A stretch of 64,000 nucleotides of DNA from Pegea sp. RAD2-039. Lineage: Eukaryota > Chordata > Thaliacea > Salpida > Salpidae. The notes under the pieces were generated by a model. It saw only the letters and a list, made by a program, of their open reading frames with translations. It did not search any database and was not told where the DNA came from. Below, one piece after another: positions 24,325 to 36,637 of the stretch; within the stretch, counting starts at the first letter, position 1, and each line of letters opens with the position of its first letter. The translations under genes and the position numbers were made by a program. The stretch lies in contig JAQGEQ010000192.1 of assembly GCA_034620365.1 (NCBI GenBank), positions 4,087,001 to 4,151,000 of the forward strand, read 5' to 3'.

Positions 24325-27300
24325 ATGGTGGATCTTTTAAATTTTGATGATTGTAAGCTTGCTTCACTTGCTAATACTAATGACAATGACTGTTTTGAAA
24401 ATAGCTTTTGGGTGAGTTTTTGTTTTCAAAAGTTTTATTTTAATGAATTTTATATGAAAAATATGTTGGATACTTTTATATACCTTAAATATCTTTATAT
24501 GTTTTTTTTTACTTTTTGTATGTTTAAAAACTATAAAAAGTATTTCTTACTAGTCTAGCCTATGATTTAGACAAATATTTTCAACTTAAAACTTTCATTT
24601 GTTTATTTTGTATTTAAACTATCTTCTAGGGAGAGAAATATGAAGGATTTACTGTTCTTTGCAATAATCTGAAACAGGGCCAAGCTTCTATTAAAACTTT
24701 TCAAGAGTTTATTCGTGATAGGTATTTTTAATTTAAAGTAATTTAGTTGATAACAACTACTAACTTTGTTTCTGTTGTGGTATTTAAAGCATTCAGTATA
24801 AACACTTTTCAGTAGTTTCAAGTTAGTTTTGAGTGTTCTTTCTAAAGATAAATTTATATTTTGAAAAGTTTTTCTAAAAAGTATTTAATCAATAAGGAAG
24901 TCTATAAATTAAAAAAAAATATCTATAAATAATTATGATAAATGTTTAATATAATTAATATAAATAATATAATTTATGTTTATTTGTAAATAATTTAGTA
25001 AACAAATTATGGAACAATTGTTTTAATTTTGTATAATTTGAGTATTTATATGTAGAGCTGCGACGGAAGACATATATTCTAAGCATTTAACCAAATTAGC
25101 AAAATTTACTGCACAGACTTCTAGCGTAGGGTAAGAAAAATACTACTTCCATATCCTTCTTAATCTTTTACTTGTATACTTAAATATTGCTTTTACAGCT
25201 AAAATATTTGTCAATTTTCAAAGTGTTATCAGACTTCAACATGTTTTATACCTAGAGAGTTGATATACTAATGTATGATGTGATTACTTTACCGTTTTAT
25301 CTTGAAATGATTTATTGAGGCTTCAGTTCTTTTTACAGAAGTTTTTCACCAATGTTTGATATTCTTCGTTCAATGTGCGAGAAGCTATCTTCATGTCACG
25401 CTGATAGTGTGCATAGGTTAAACGATATTATCAAAGAGCTCTCAAAGTATAATGAAGAATATAAAAGCAAACAAAAGCAGGTGAAAAGATCTCTTCAGTT
25501 TTAATATCATTTCTTCATAAAAATGACACTAATAATCAAGTTTTTATTGTTTATTAAAACATCTGATTGAAATATTTTATCAATGACATGAACTGAAAGA
25601 AAATATGATTGAGCTATCTTTGCGAAAAGTCGCTTGTATGCAAATTTACTTTCGTGCGCTTTCACTTAAAATAAGTAAATTTTGTTAGTTCCTGTAGAAG
25701 TAGAAACTTCAGCAGTTTTTCATCTTTTTTGCTTTTATCCATAAAACATCACCTGTGAAAAAATGTTAGTAGAACTTGTCATAATGTGACATGAGTAGAA
25801 AACTCATTTCTTATAAAAGTCATTAGAAGCCACCAAGCTTAAGATGATTAAATAAATCTTATATCTTTATTAATATCATCATTTTAATTACTGGTCAATC
25901 TAGTTTTTCAATCTATAGTATAAATATTTTATGATTTTTCTACTAGTAAGCTTTACGTTTATTTTATACACTTTACATATAATTATTTTTTGTTTGATTT
26001 GGTTTGAAATTTAATAATTCAAAAACTGAAATCATTTACAAATGTGTCTTTTTGCTACTAAGCTGTTATTAACAAGCTAATTTATGATATTATAAAACAT
26101 ATTCATCAATTGAACGGCATACTGTTCTTATAATTCAATTTTTCATTTTATTGTTTTCATCTTCTGATTCATCTCTTGTTGTTTGTTGTTGTTTGTTGTT
26201 GTAAGGTTTGTTTTGTTGTCAAAAGTTATTTAAAAACTTTTAATAAGTTAATATCAGTGGTTAACATTTCCATTTAGTTTGCTTAACTAGTTTTTTGCTT
26301 TTATTTTTATCACATTAGATGAAAGATAGAATCACTTCTACGCATGAAGCATTACAACAGGAGCTTTCTTCATCTAATTTAGTGTTTAAGGCGAAAGAGA
26401 AATATCATAATTTGAATAGCTGCATGGAAAAGAGTAAAGGTAGTGATGTCAACACGAAAGAAGCTGAAAAAGTAAAAAAAAAAACTTTTCCGATATTGCA
26501 CAATAATTTTATGAGAATTTTAAGCAGCAAAAAAGATTTTATTCATATTTTAGTATAAACAAATAAAAAGAAATATTTTGAAGTTTTAAACTTTATTTTA
26601 ACTGTATCAACTTCTAGCTCATAAAATTCCACTAACATCTGTTGGATTTATTGATCTTTTTCATCTACTTTAACAATAAATATTTATTCACTTATCTTTC
26701 ACCTACTTCATCTAAAAATTTTCTAATTTAGTGGGAAATAAAAGTCAAAAAATCATTAGAAGACTACAAAAGTTGCGTTGAAAAACATAAAAAGCACCGA
26801 ATTGATTGTGAAAGTAAAATGACTGACAGTTGCAAGGTGATGATGAAGAAATATTTCGAAAATTGTTGATGAAAGTGTTAACAAATGAAATTTACAGAAA
26901 TTTCAAGAAATTGAAGAATTTCATTTGACAAACATGAAGAAAATACTTGATACTTCAGTTCAATCGTTTGAAAATGCCAACATATTAATCAGTCAAGTTA
27001 GTTTGCTGTTTCTATTGATTGTTTCTCATCAACTTAACGTTTCAGGTTTATCGAGAAATTCAATCTAAAGTCGATGAGAACTCAGTAAGCTCACTTGTGA
27101 GACAATATTGTAAAAAAAGTGGAACAGGAAGTAATCGACCAGGTGGGAGTCTGATCAATTCAAATCTTTCTCAATTATTCTTTCAACACTTTTTTGTAGC
27201 TCCAATAACTTTTGAGGAATTTGGTGTTGGAGGGTCTGTGTTGGTTTCAATCGACTCAGCTGCTTCTAATGTCACTCAGAATGGTTTCAATCAAGAACAA

Positions 27301-30300
27301 CAAGCTAATAACAACCCAAACGTGGTAAAACCCAGCAGGCTACCTCTTGGTTTACCATTTTTACGCAAAAAAGGCCCCAAAAATAAGAAACGAAGTCCGA
27401 GTGCTTTAAAAGATGGTGATAAAGATTCTGTGTCAGTAGAAGATCAGTTAATTTGTTAAGATGATATTTTGTAAATTATTTATTGAATTTTGAATTATTT
27501 TCAGGGAATCTCTAGAAAAAGAAGTAAGCAGCTTGGTAAGAAAAGTTTTTTTTGTTTAATTGTTTCTCTTTTTTTCTTAAATACTCACTCTATAAAATTC
27601 AATAAAGTCTAACTTCTTATTTTTCACGTTTTCAAGAGATTTTGTTTGTTAATTGCAAATATAAAAGTCAGATCTTCAAATTAATTTATTATGATGATAA
27701 TTTTTTTACTATCACAACTATAATCATTCATGCGTGACTACGTATTTTTCAATGAATTGTTGAATTAGTTCAACTTCTTTTTAAAAAAATTTCTCGTTTC
27801 CTAATTTGTTTCATAAAACTGATTATTTTATTATAAAAACTGGAAAGAATTTTGACACGATTTTAATTATTTGTTAAATTAATTTGACTTTAGAACGTAG
27901 ATGATGAAGGATACACGATCCGACCAGATGCAGGAAAGGTTTGAGAAAAGTTCATTTATTTGATGATTTATTTGTTAATATTTGAGTTGAAAAATTTTGA
28001 TGAAAATCACGTGAAAGTCGAAACGAGAATTTGTTTCAGGAACAAGAAAAGAGCTGGAAATATGAAAGTAGTGAAGATAGCTCAGATTCTGATGAAGAAG
28101 ATGATTTTATGCACAAAAAAATTCAAATAAAGATTCGACCAAAAGATGAGGTGAATCTTATTTGATAATTCAGCTTTGTATTTAATTTCGAGTTTGATAT
28201 ATAAACAGAATCTGTTTTGTTAGTTGATATGTGATTGATTCATTTTAGGATTTGAGACTAAAATAAATTCTAATAATATTTTCTTGAAGATAATTCTGGA
28301 ATTCAGTCGAATTTTAACAGAAAAATTTTCAATCATTTTAAAATTCCTTAATTTATAAATTGAATAAATTTTTTTATAGAAATTAGAAGTAAAACTGATT
28401 ATTTAAATATTCTACTTTTCCTCTATAGACTCCTACAAGTCCAGATGAAACATTAGAAGCTTTGAACTCTATAACACAAAAGTTGACTCTGAATCCACCT
28501 AATATGGTAAATGGCAATTAATTTTTTGGTTTGAACAGTTTGCTATTTATTGAAAAATTTAATTATTTATGGCCATTTAGGGTTCCTGTTTATATTAAAT
28601 AATTTTCATTTTTATCAAAGTATTTGGCGGCTTTTCAACAACTAGTTACTTTTTAAAGCATTTAACTGAAATTTTCAAGCCAACAGAATTTATGTAATTC
28701 AGGTTAATGATTGATTACTGCGTTAAAAGAAATTTCTTTTCTATTTTAACACATTGATCGATTTTGAGATCAACTTTTAAATGTTATCTAATGGATTCCT
28801 TTATTTTTATGCTTTTCTTCAAAAGAAAAATATTTTGGTTTTATTTCGGGTAAGTAAACTGTGTTTAGCAAATTGACAGTTTCAAAACATTGTTCTCTAC
28901 AACCATCCCAACATTTATTCAACTTCTTTGTAATCTTTTCTGTAAAACTTTTTGCGTCTTTTTTCTTTCTATATTAACAGCCTCAAGAATTTTATACATG
29001 ATGTAGAAAGATGTTTCAAAAATAAACTGATAACAAATTTCTTTTACAGGGCCCCAAAAAGTCACGTGAGTTTCAACTTTTATTTTAATAATTTCTTTAC
29101 AATTATTTATGTTTAAAGTTATAAAATTTAAAACCTTAAAAACAAAATTGTTGTAAGTCACTTTGATATTTTCTTTAAATTAGTTTTTGTTGAAACCAGC
29201 AGTTGATTAATCTGAAAGTAATTTAGATTTATTTCGTCATGCTGTCTTAGCTTCCAATTCACTAGTTTAGTTCAACTACTACATCTCTTCTAATTTGTCT
29301 TCAATTGAATATTTAACTTCGTAAATTTGATCTTATCACTTTTTATAATGTTTCTAAAATTCATATTTGCAATTGTTTCTATTCTCAGTAGAAAATTGGT
29401 AAGTTCTATTCGTCGGATTTAATTTAATTTTGACAAATCACTAATTACTTTCTAAAACATTTACATCTTCTATGGTATTGATTAACCTTCTACTAATTTC
29501 TTAATTCTGATCTTATTTTGTCTTAAATTTTCTACTGATCATCAATTAAATGTTACTTCTAAAAAATTAAAACCAAAAAAGCATTTGAAAGTCAACTTGT
29601 ATATGAACATGGATTAGTTGGTTCAATTGAGTTATGATATATGTTGACATCTGAAACAAGTCCTCCTCAGCTCACTCTTCCAAACGAATCCTAAAGGATC
29701 ACTTGACAACCTTCCTTGAATCTTCTCATCAACCAAAGAGTCTTAATGAGATATGGCCGAATAAAGATGAACATTTAGAAGAATTTCAAGGATTTACTAA
29801 CTCTTTTGTAACCAACCAACAATTAAAAAGATTTTCAAAAGTCAAACCTCGTAACCGATCATTGAGAAGAAGCAACGCTTTTCTACGTTCTTCATCACAT
29901 AGTAGCCTACCACTAAAACCTACCATCAAAAAACGAGCAGTTTGCAGTAGGAACAGATCATTCAATCAGTTACAAACAACAAGTGAAGCAACATTTTGTC
30001 GGCGTCCACTTCAGCAATCTCGTCAAAGAAGTACGCCTCCAAATCTATCTGTCCACTTACTGCCTGCCTTTACTCTTCTATTTGTTCAAGCTTTTGTTGG
30101 TGTGCAACTGTTGCTAATATCGATATAATCAACTACACACTTTTAGATTATGCAGCAGTGATTTACTTTCAATCGTGTATTGGTCTAACATCTGTTGTAG
30201 AAATTTTGTTATGTTAATTTTTTTACTACAAAGGTAATGTTGAAGATTAATTGTTTGTTTTTCAATCTGTTTTTTTTGTTTGTTTTTTTGTGTAGTATTC

Positions 30301-33052
30301 TAATTAGTTTAATTTCTGTTATCATTTCATCTGTCAATCATCTAGTCATCATTGTAGCACTGATTACTAATTCACTAACCTTTTTTTGGTGTTTAAAATG
30401 ATTTATCATCAAATTCTATTCATTTTACTCAAAATCGAATCAAGGTTTGAACTTCATTTCCTATTTCATTGTAATTATTTTTTTGGTCGACTTGTCTTTA
30501 TTTTTTCTAACAATATATTTGTTTGATCAGTTTAGGGTTGAAATAATAACAAATAGTTTTTTTCACTAAAAATTTATCCAATAATCATAGAATTAATCAA
30601 ATTATTTTTTATACAGCTGTAAGTGGTGCTGCAAAACTTTCTTCTTCGTCTTCAAGGAAGACTTCTAAAACGTAAAAACTTATTTCACATCTATATTGTG
30701 TTTATCAATCTTTATAAGTTGAAGATTTAGTCAATTAAATGTTGTAGCTTCACTAAATTCATCTCACTTCTGTAACAAGTTTCAAATTTGTTTTTAAATT
30801 AAGTTTCAAACAATTTTATTGATTTCATTTTAAACAAAATGATTTTTTGTTGATAGGTAGTTCGATTATCTAATTGTTGAGTTTGAAGAAATACAAATTA
30901 TTTATTTGAATAAAAAAACTTTTATCTGCAGTGACACGTCTTCTGAACAAATGTTTAATTTTTCTTTTCCAAACAAATCCGGATCTACATCTAACCCGAA
31001 CCAACCAAACAGCGATTTCAACAGTTTCTTTCACGTTGATTCATCTCGGAAAAAATCTGCTGCCAATCAAAATCTTGAGTCTGATCAAGATGCAGCAGAA
31101 GCAAGATCAGTTGATGTCTCTCCTACAATAACTTCATCTAATACAAAGCGGACATTCTCAAATGCTTCTTTGAATAACCTTTTAGTGATGACAGGTATTT
31201 ACTTCAAAATTCCATTTCAGTTTATAAACAATTTTTTCTATTTTGTTGCACTTTTTTTGGTTGCTACATTTGATTATTAAAAAATAACTTTTGTAAAAAC
31301 TCAAAATCTATTTCATCTTTAAATAAAATTACTTTAAAAAACTTCACTTTTTACTCATGACTGTTTATTGTAATAATTTAGAGCAAGCATCGACTGAAAG
31401 TTGTACAGGAAGCAAACTGAACGATACAACTTCAACATGGCCTTCTCGTAAAACTCAATCTAGCTCCAATTCTGTTTCAATTGCAGAAAAAAAAAGTAAC
31501 AAATTCAAGTCATGTGACTTTTGATTATTTGTTACAATCATCTATTTGTCAATTATGTGACTGATAACTCACAAACTCTTCATCATTTTCTACAGAAGCA
31601 GTTGCTCCTCTTGCAACGTGTGAGAGCTGGTCTTCTATTTCATCTTCAGGAGCAACTACACCATCATTTGATCTTCCTGGATTCAACTCGATATCGCGCG
31701 GTCCAAGTCCTCTAACTTTGTCCCACACCGATACCATACCAATAGCAGTGGCCTTTACTGAGATAGTTGATGCTTACATCACACAAACACCAAGTATTCA
31801 GTGAGTTGTTGTTGAAATTGATCAGTAAATGCTGCAAATGTGATCAATACTCAATTTATTTCACTTCGTCAGATACTTGACAAAGATTAGCGGGGATTTA
31901 CAAATGTCTTTTCCTGCTGGCATCATTCGGACACTTACATCTAACCCTAACCCACCAACGCTAAGCTTTAAAATCAGAGATGTACCGAAAAATGTCGAAC
32001 TGAAGCATCATAAAACTCTCTTACAAATGTAAGTTGATTTGAAACTCAACCACAGTGGTTAGATGATATTTGTTTTCTAATATCTCTTTTTGAAGTAGTT
32101 GGTGATGGAAAACAAAGATTTTTTCAACTAGTTTTCTTGTTAATTCAGGGATAGCTCATTTAATGAAGATTGCTCTTCATCTTTTTGGTTCAATATGTCC
32201 GAGTTGATTGTTCAACTGAGAAAGATGACTGAAGATAATCCAGGCTCTCTTTATTACAACATCACAATCTTGAGTTATCAAGTAAGTTTCGTGAGAAGCA
32301 TTTAAAAAGTTCAAAACTATTTGTAAGTTTCAAAACTTACTTCCAATTTCCAACTAATTATCAATTGAAGTGAAAACTTTTATAAATATTCCAATATTAG
32401 GTGGGACCTATCCAAAACTCCAATTTGTTGCCTCTTCATTTCTTTTGCAAATGGAAGTGTAGTGGACACAGTGGGCAAGTGGATGTCAAATACAAGTTAG
32501 ATTGGTTTTTGATTGTCAATTTATTTAGTGAATATTAAACTGAAAAAGAAATTTATAGAAAATTGTGGTTTGCAGTTACAACGAGAAAGCTTGCAGCCAT
32601 CCACTTAAGAATTTGACTTTCATCTTGCCACTAAACACCAATCTAACCAGCGTTAAAACCACACCAACAGCTAATTGGTGAGCAATTCGAGAAATTCAGT
32701 CTCCTAATTTGAAGGATATGTTTTGATATTTTTATTTAATGGCAGGAGAGAGAGTGAAAAACGTTTGGTGTGGTCAATACCCAACAATCTCACTTCTAAA
32801 AGCCCCAATAGTTGCTTATCCGGACTTTTAGGAGTTGAAAAACCTCTAACTGGACCTTTGAAGATGGCAGCTGTGTTTTCAGCAGAAGGTGCCACTCTTT
32901 CTGGTGCCAACTTCGAGTTAAGTGGCAGCGGATACCGATTGTCATTAACTAAACGGCGTTTCAAATCAGGTGACAATTAATTACTTCAATTAACAATTGA
33001 TAACATTTGAAATATTTCAGGAAAGTATTTTTCTTCAACAAGTGATAGATAA
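24325..33052 (+). CDS. FCHO: FCHO-type F-BAR / mu-homology endocytic adaptor
   Basis: Exons 24325-24411, 24630-24721, 25056-25130, 25339-25480, 26319-26471, 26732-26836, 26898-26996, 27046-27142, 27200-27431, 27505-27535, 27894-27938, 28040-28150, 28429-28506, 29050-29065, 30617-30671, 30932-31194, 31382-31495, 31596-31800, 31873-32028, 32149-32281, 32401-32495, 32576-32677, 32746-32969 and 33021-33052 give 913 residues (human FCHO1/2 about 810-890). Residues about 30-280 are the membrane-bending F-BAR domain ([20 protein letters not shown], then HLTKLAKFT). The linker keeps the FCHO signature [15 protein letters not shown]. From residue about 610 to the end is the mu-homology cargo domain ([50 protein letters not shown]). 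FCHO proteins nucleate clathrin-coated pits and activate AP-2 at the plasma membrane. A single gene cannot be assigned to FCHO1 or FCHO2. Confidence 0.95.
26172..26217. repeat. TTG/TTTG microsatellite in an FCHO intron
   Basis: Repeated TTGTTGTTTG units in the intron between the fourth and fifth coding exons. Simple-sequence repeat only. Confidence 0.7.
29050..29065 (+). other. 16-base FCHO microexon
   Basis: Flanked by TTTTACAG and GTGAGT. It adds GPKKS plus one base. The exon before (28429-28506) ends in phase 0 and the exon after (30617-30671) needs one carried base, so this 16-base piece is exactly what keeps the frame between the linker halves. Borders are read from splice consensus. 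Confidence 0.6.
29671..30030 (+). other. Candidate 360-base cassette exon of FCHO
   Basis: An open stretch of 120 codons lies in the long intron after the microexon. It is bounded by CCTCCTCAG| at 29670 and A|GTACGC at 30031. It enters and leaves in phase 1, so it can be included or skipped without changing frame. The peptide is basic and rich in Ser, Arg and Gln ([20 protein letters not shown]), typical of disordered linker. With it the protein would be about 1,033 residues. It could instead be a chance open frame: the same frame runs on to 30128 before a stop. Confidence 0.4.
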
Positions 33053-34221
33053 CTTCACCTATAAACAATTCGCCAACACGAGATTGTAATTGAAATGCTT
33101 CAGTGCCCCTGCTACATCCTCATCGATTCTCAAAGTCCTCTTCTACATCAGAATTGCTTCAAATAGCTTTGATCTTCTTTAAATCTTTTCTTTATTTACT
33201 CCACTCACTCATACATCACTAATGTTGCTTTTAATCAATTAATAAGAGATATCTTTTGTGCAATATCATCATTAACTCTTCATCTACATCAAAGTCACTT
33301 TCTTCATCTCTTTTTATACATCTGATTGAAGATCACAACAAAATTTACAAATATCAAATCCTTTAAAAATGTCTTTGAGATTTTCAAATCAATATTTTCA
33401 TTCTGAAAGAAGATGAGAGGTATTTATTTTGCAGTACGTCTAATAGCGAGATTTGTCCTTCTCGTTTTCTTTATAGTAGTTTATTCTGTTCTTCATAAGT
33501 TTCTTTCAATGCTGGTGAAGAACTTGACATAGATGAATGTTTGCTCAGTTGCTTCCTCACTGGTTCTTTCAAATGTTTCTTTTCTTGTTGCTACATTTCT
33601 TTTTTGACAACTTTTTTACTAAATCATTTATGATGCTGGTTATATTTGAACTAGTTTCATATATTCAGCCAGCAATCTTTCTACTAACACTTTTTTATTA
33701 GAATGAATCCTATTATAACTGAATGATTCTGACACCGAAGTTGTAAATTTCAATTACATCTGCATCTTTAAAACTTGCATGTCAGCTTTGTTGAAAAAGC
33801 GTTCTTACTCTTTTTAATTTAAACAAAATGATTGATAACTTAATAAGCATTGAATTTTTGCAATCTTGTAAAAACAAAATTTTCCTGTCAAAGTTTTTTG
33901 ATTTTAATAAGAAAAAAAAAACAGATCTAAAACTGTTTATTAGACTCACACTATATGTGTTCTGTTGTTACATTTTCTAGTTTCAATATCTGTCCATTTT
34001 TATCATTTACTTTTATTCCTTAATTCGATTTGATTTCAGTCTTTTAGTTCATATTTTTGTAGCGTCGATAAAAGAAGCTTTAATTTTTACTTTCCACAAA
34101 CGATATCTGGTTTTTCTCTGAAACATTTTTAAGGCTATAAACTTGTTGACAACAAAAATTCAGTAATGATCAAATTTATAAATATAATTTTTATTTTAGG
34201 TTTCCTAAAACTAGAGCTAGA
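33053..34221. other. FCHO 3' flank / 3' UTR, no gene
   Basis: Pyrimidine-rich, A+T-rich sequence with frequent TTCATC/TTTCTT runs on the coding strand of FCHO. Probably 3' UTR followed by spacer. Nothing coding was recognised before the LINE at about 34222. Confidence 0.4.
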
Positions 34222-34271
34222 ACAAATCTCTAAAATCAACAGTTTCCAACACCCCAGATCAAATCCCAGCT

Positions 34272-35738
34272 TTGTTTTTAAGAAAAAGTACTTCTTCTTT
34301 AGCGCTACCCTTATCGCTACTCTTTAACATGACTCTTAAGCGGGGAAGACTTCCACAAATTTGGAAGAATGCTATTATTACTCCAATTTATAAGAAAGGT
34401 CCCAGAAACACTGCACTTAACTACAGACCAGTTTCGCTGACTTCGGTTATCTGCAGAACTCAAGAACATATCATTCACAACCATATAACTGGCCATTTGA
34501 CGGAGCATCATCTAATATCTGATGCCCAGCATGGCTTTGTTAAGCAAAGATCTTCTTTGACTCAACATCTCACTTTTTTCAATGAGCTTACAGCTCATTA
34601 CGAAAGTAATACTCCATGTGACATCATATACCTTGATTTTGCTAAAGCGTTTGATTCTGTTCCACACAACAAGCTCATTACTGTATTGAAAAACATAAAA
34701 ATCAGCAACTCTATCTTAAAATGGATTGAAGATTTCTTATCAGGTAGAACCCAACGAACCCGTGTAGAAAGATCTTTATCTATTCCTAGTAAAGTCACCA
34801 GCGGCGTTCCTCAAGGTTCCGTCCTGGGTCCACTTCTCTTTTTGATTTTCATTGAAGACCTCATCAGAAGACTAATAACAGTAGACAATGTCAGTGTGTT
34901 TGTGTATGCAGATGACATCAAGCTATTATCTGGTTCTCACTCAAAACTCCAAACTGCACTAAACATTGTAGAAAACTGGTCTGCGAATTGGCAACTTAAA
35001 ATCCAGCCAACAAAGTCTGAAGTTATAACATTCTCCCGTAAGCCAGCGGCCAACTTCAGCAACCAATACTACATCAATGGATCCATTCTTGAACGAGTAT
35101 CCTCAGTCATAGACCTCGGCATTACTCTGACATCTGACTTCAAATGGCACAGTTATGTTTCCAGAATCTTTGGAAAATCTATCAAGCTTGTCCACCTCAT
35201 CATAAAGACTTTTAATTCTAAAGATCCATGGTTTTTCGTCAACCTTTTCAAACTGTACATACGCCCTATTCTTGAATACAATATCAGTGCATGGATGCCA
35301 TATCAAGTTGGTGATATCAGAAAAATCGAATCTGTTCAGGCAACATTTACGAGATTGGTTTGCAGGAAACTTAATATCAAATACGGGAGTTATAACCATC
35401 GTCTCAGCTTCTTCAATCTAGATTCTTTGGAAATCCGAAGAATCAAATACGACCTTATTCTGATTTTTAAAATTATTCACAACCTAATTGATCTTCAGTT
35501 TGATGACTTTTTCTCCATTAGTCCCTCCCTCAAGTTATATCAACTTAGAAGACATAAATTACATCTTAATAAGCCCACTCCACCAGCTACGTTAACCAGA
35601 TTAAGTTTTTTCTCATACCGCATAATCAGTACATGGAACAATCTGCCATCAGAGATTGTCATGTCAAAATCACTTATGCTGTTCAAGAAAAAGCTGAATT
35701 GTTATAATATCGCCAACATTGCCATTTCTAAACTGTGA
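34272..35738 (+). CDS. LINE reverse transcriptase, intact C-terminal ORF
   Basis: 488 codons without interruption. Reverse-transcriptase blocks in order: NYRPVSLTSVICRTQEHII, AQHGFVKQRSSLTQHL, CDIIYLDFAKAFDSVPHNKL, SGVPQGSVLGPLLFLIFIED and the catalytic box VFVYADDIKLLSG. After these come the thumb region with NWQLKIQPTKSEVITFSRKP and the C-terminal SFFSYRIISTWNNLPSEIVM, typical of CR1/jockey/Rex-type elements. The YADD aspartates are present. Because the endonuclease domain is missing, this copy cannot move by itself. The intact frame implies a recent insertion. The first Met is only the first one available; the frame is open some 45 bases further upstream. Confidence 0.95.
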   Translation: MFLRKSTSSLALPLSLLFNMTLKRGRLPQIWKNAIITPIYKKGPRNTALNYRPVSLTSVICRTQEHIIHNHITGHLTEHHLISDAQHGFVKQRSSLTQHLTFFNELTAHYESNTPCDIIYLDFAKAFDSVPHNKLITVLKNIKISNSILKWIEDFLSGRTQRTRVERSLSIPSKVTSGVPQGSVLGPLLFLIFIEDLIRRLITVDNVSVFVYADDIKLLSGSHSKLQTALNIVENWSANWQLKIQPTKSEVITFSRKPAANFSNQYYINGSILERVSSVIDLGITLTSDFKWHSYVSRIFGKSIKLVHLIIKTFNSKDPWFFVNLFKLYIRPILEYNISAWMPYQVGDIRKIESVQATFTRLVCRKLNIKYGSYNHRLSFFNLDSLEIRRIKYDLILIFKIIHNLIDLQFDDFFSISPSLKLYQLRRHKLHLNKPTPPATLTRLSFFSYRIISTWNNLPSEIVMSKSLMLFKKKLNCYNIANIAISKL

Positions 35739-35881
35739 ATTTTTCTCTTTTACAATACTATGATTCTGTGCAGTTCTTCATTGTCATATGCTTTTTCGTT
35801 TACACGTCAAATAGATCTAATTTGTGAGAATGTGTGTTAGCGAGAGGTGCTCTTTTTAGGCACCCTCCTTCACATTTATTG

Positions 35882-35905
35882 TAATAAATAAATAAATAAA
35901 TAAAA
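35882..35905 (+). repeat. (TAAA)n tail of the LINE
   Basis: Six tandem TAAA/AATA units end the element; the decayed copy at 18.2 kb ends in a shorter version of the same repeat. Confidence 0.85.
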
Positions 35906-36637
35906 CTGAGTTTTAAACAAGATGAATTATCATCTGTCGTTGGCTTACAGTAGTTTAATTAGGTATAAAAGGTCTTTTGTTTCAAGCGCTAATTCAATTA
36001 GCATAATTAGATGCTGAAGATAAAAAATTTCGGAATTAGCTCGTTTTAATTAGATATTTCTTCTTGGTCACAACTTGAGTTTTGAAGGTACTTTTTAAAA
36101 AATAAAAAAAACAAATTTGAAGTTTCACAGCACTGAGTCAATTTGACAAACAACTTTTACTGATTTGTAAATAATAATTGATTTGCTTTTAGAAAAGTCT
36201 TGTAGAACCAGCTTGATTGTTTATTTTACTTTTCATTGTAATAAAGTTTGAAACTAATTTACAACTTGTCAATCACTACTTATCAAAATCTAATAAAAAG
36301 TATTAAATGTGAAAAGTTAATACTAAATTAGATTTAAAGAATCAATATCATAACAATATAAAAATTAAGATGAACAGAATATTAAATTAGGGGTATTAAA
36401 TCAGCTTCTTCGTGAATTTACAAAGATAAAGGCTGACATTTAGTGCTACTTAACATTTGGTTAGGATTTTAATTAGTGTTAACAGATTTTGACATTTTGT
36501 AACTGATCTTAGTAAACTTAATATACAATCTTTTTATACTATCACTTTGATAATTTGATCAAAATTTGAAAGTATTTGATTCAGCATGATTTAGATGATT
36601 TAAAAGATAGACTTCTTGAATTACTTTCACCAAAACT

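Larger units (their letters stand above)
34222..35906 (+). mobile_element. 5'-truncated non-LTR retrotransposon (CR1/jockey-like)
   Basis: The coding frame is open from about 34225 with typical pre-RT sequence (LKSTVSNTPDQIPALFLRKS), so the element starts abruptly inside the polymerase ORF; the endonuclease half is absent. After the ORF stop at 35736-35738 there are about 140 bases of 3' UTR, a small hairpin (GAGGTGC ... GGCACCCTC at about 35851-35871) and a (TAAA)n tail at 35882-35905. Abrupt 5' truncation and a simple-repeat tail are signs of target-primed reverse transcription. The flank duplications were not identifiable by eye. It lies 1.2 kb downstream of FCHO on the same strand. Confidence 0.85.

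Noticed and set aside
29388-29400. A second FCHO microexon (between CTCAG and GTAAGT)
   Set aside because: A 10-base insert would leave the wrong phase for the exon at 30617, so it cannot be part of the main transcript with the other exons read.
34317-35399. Minus-strand open stretches over the LINE and FCHO last exons
   Set aside because: Antisense shadows of well-supported coding frames, with no conserved content.
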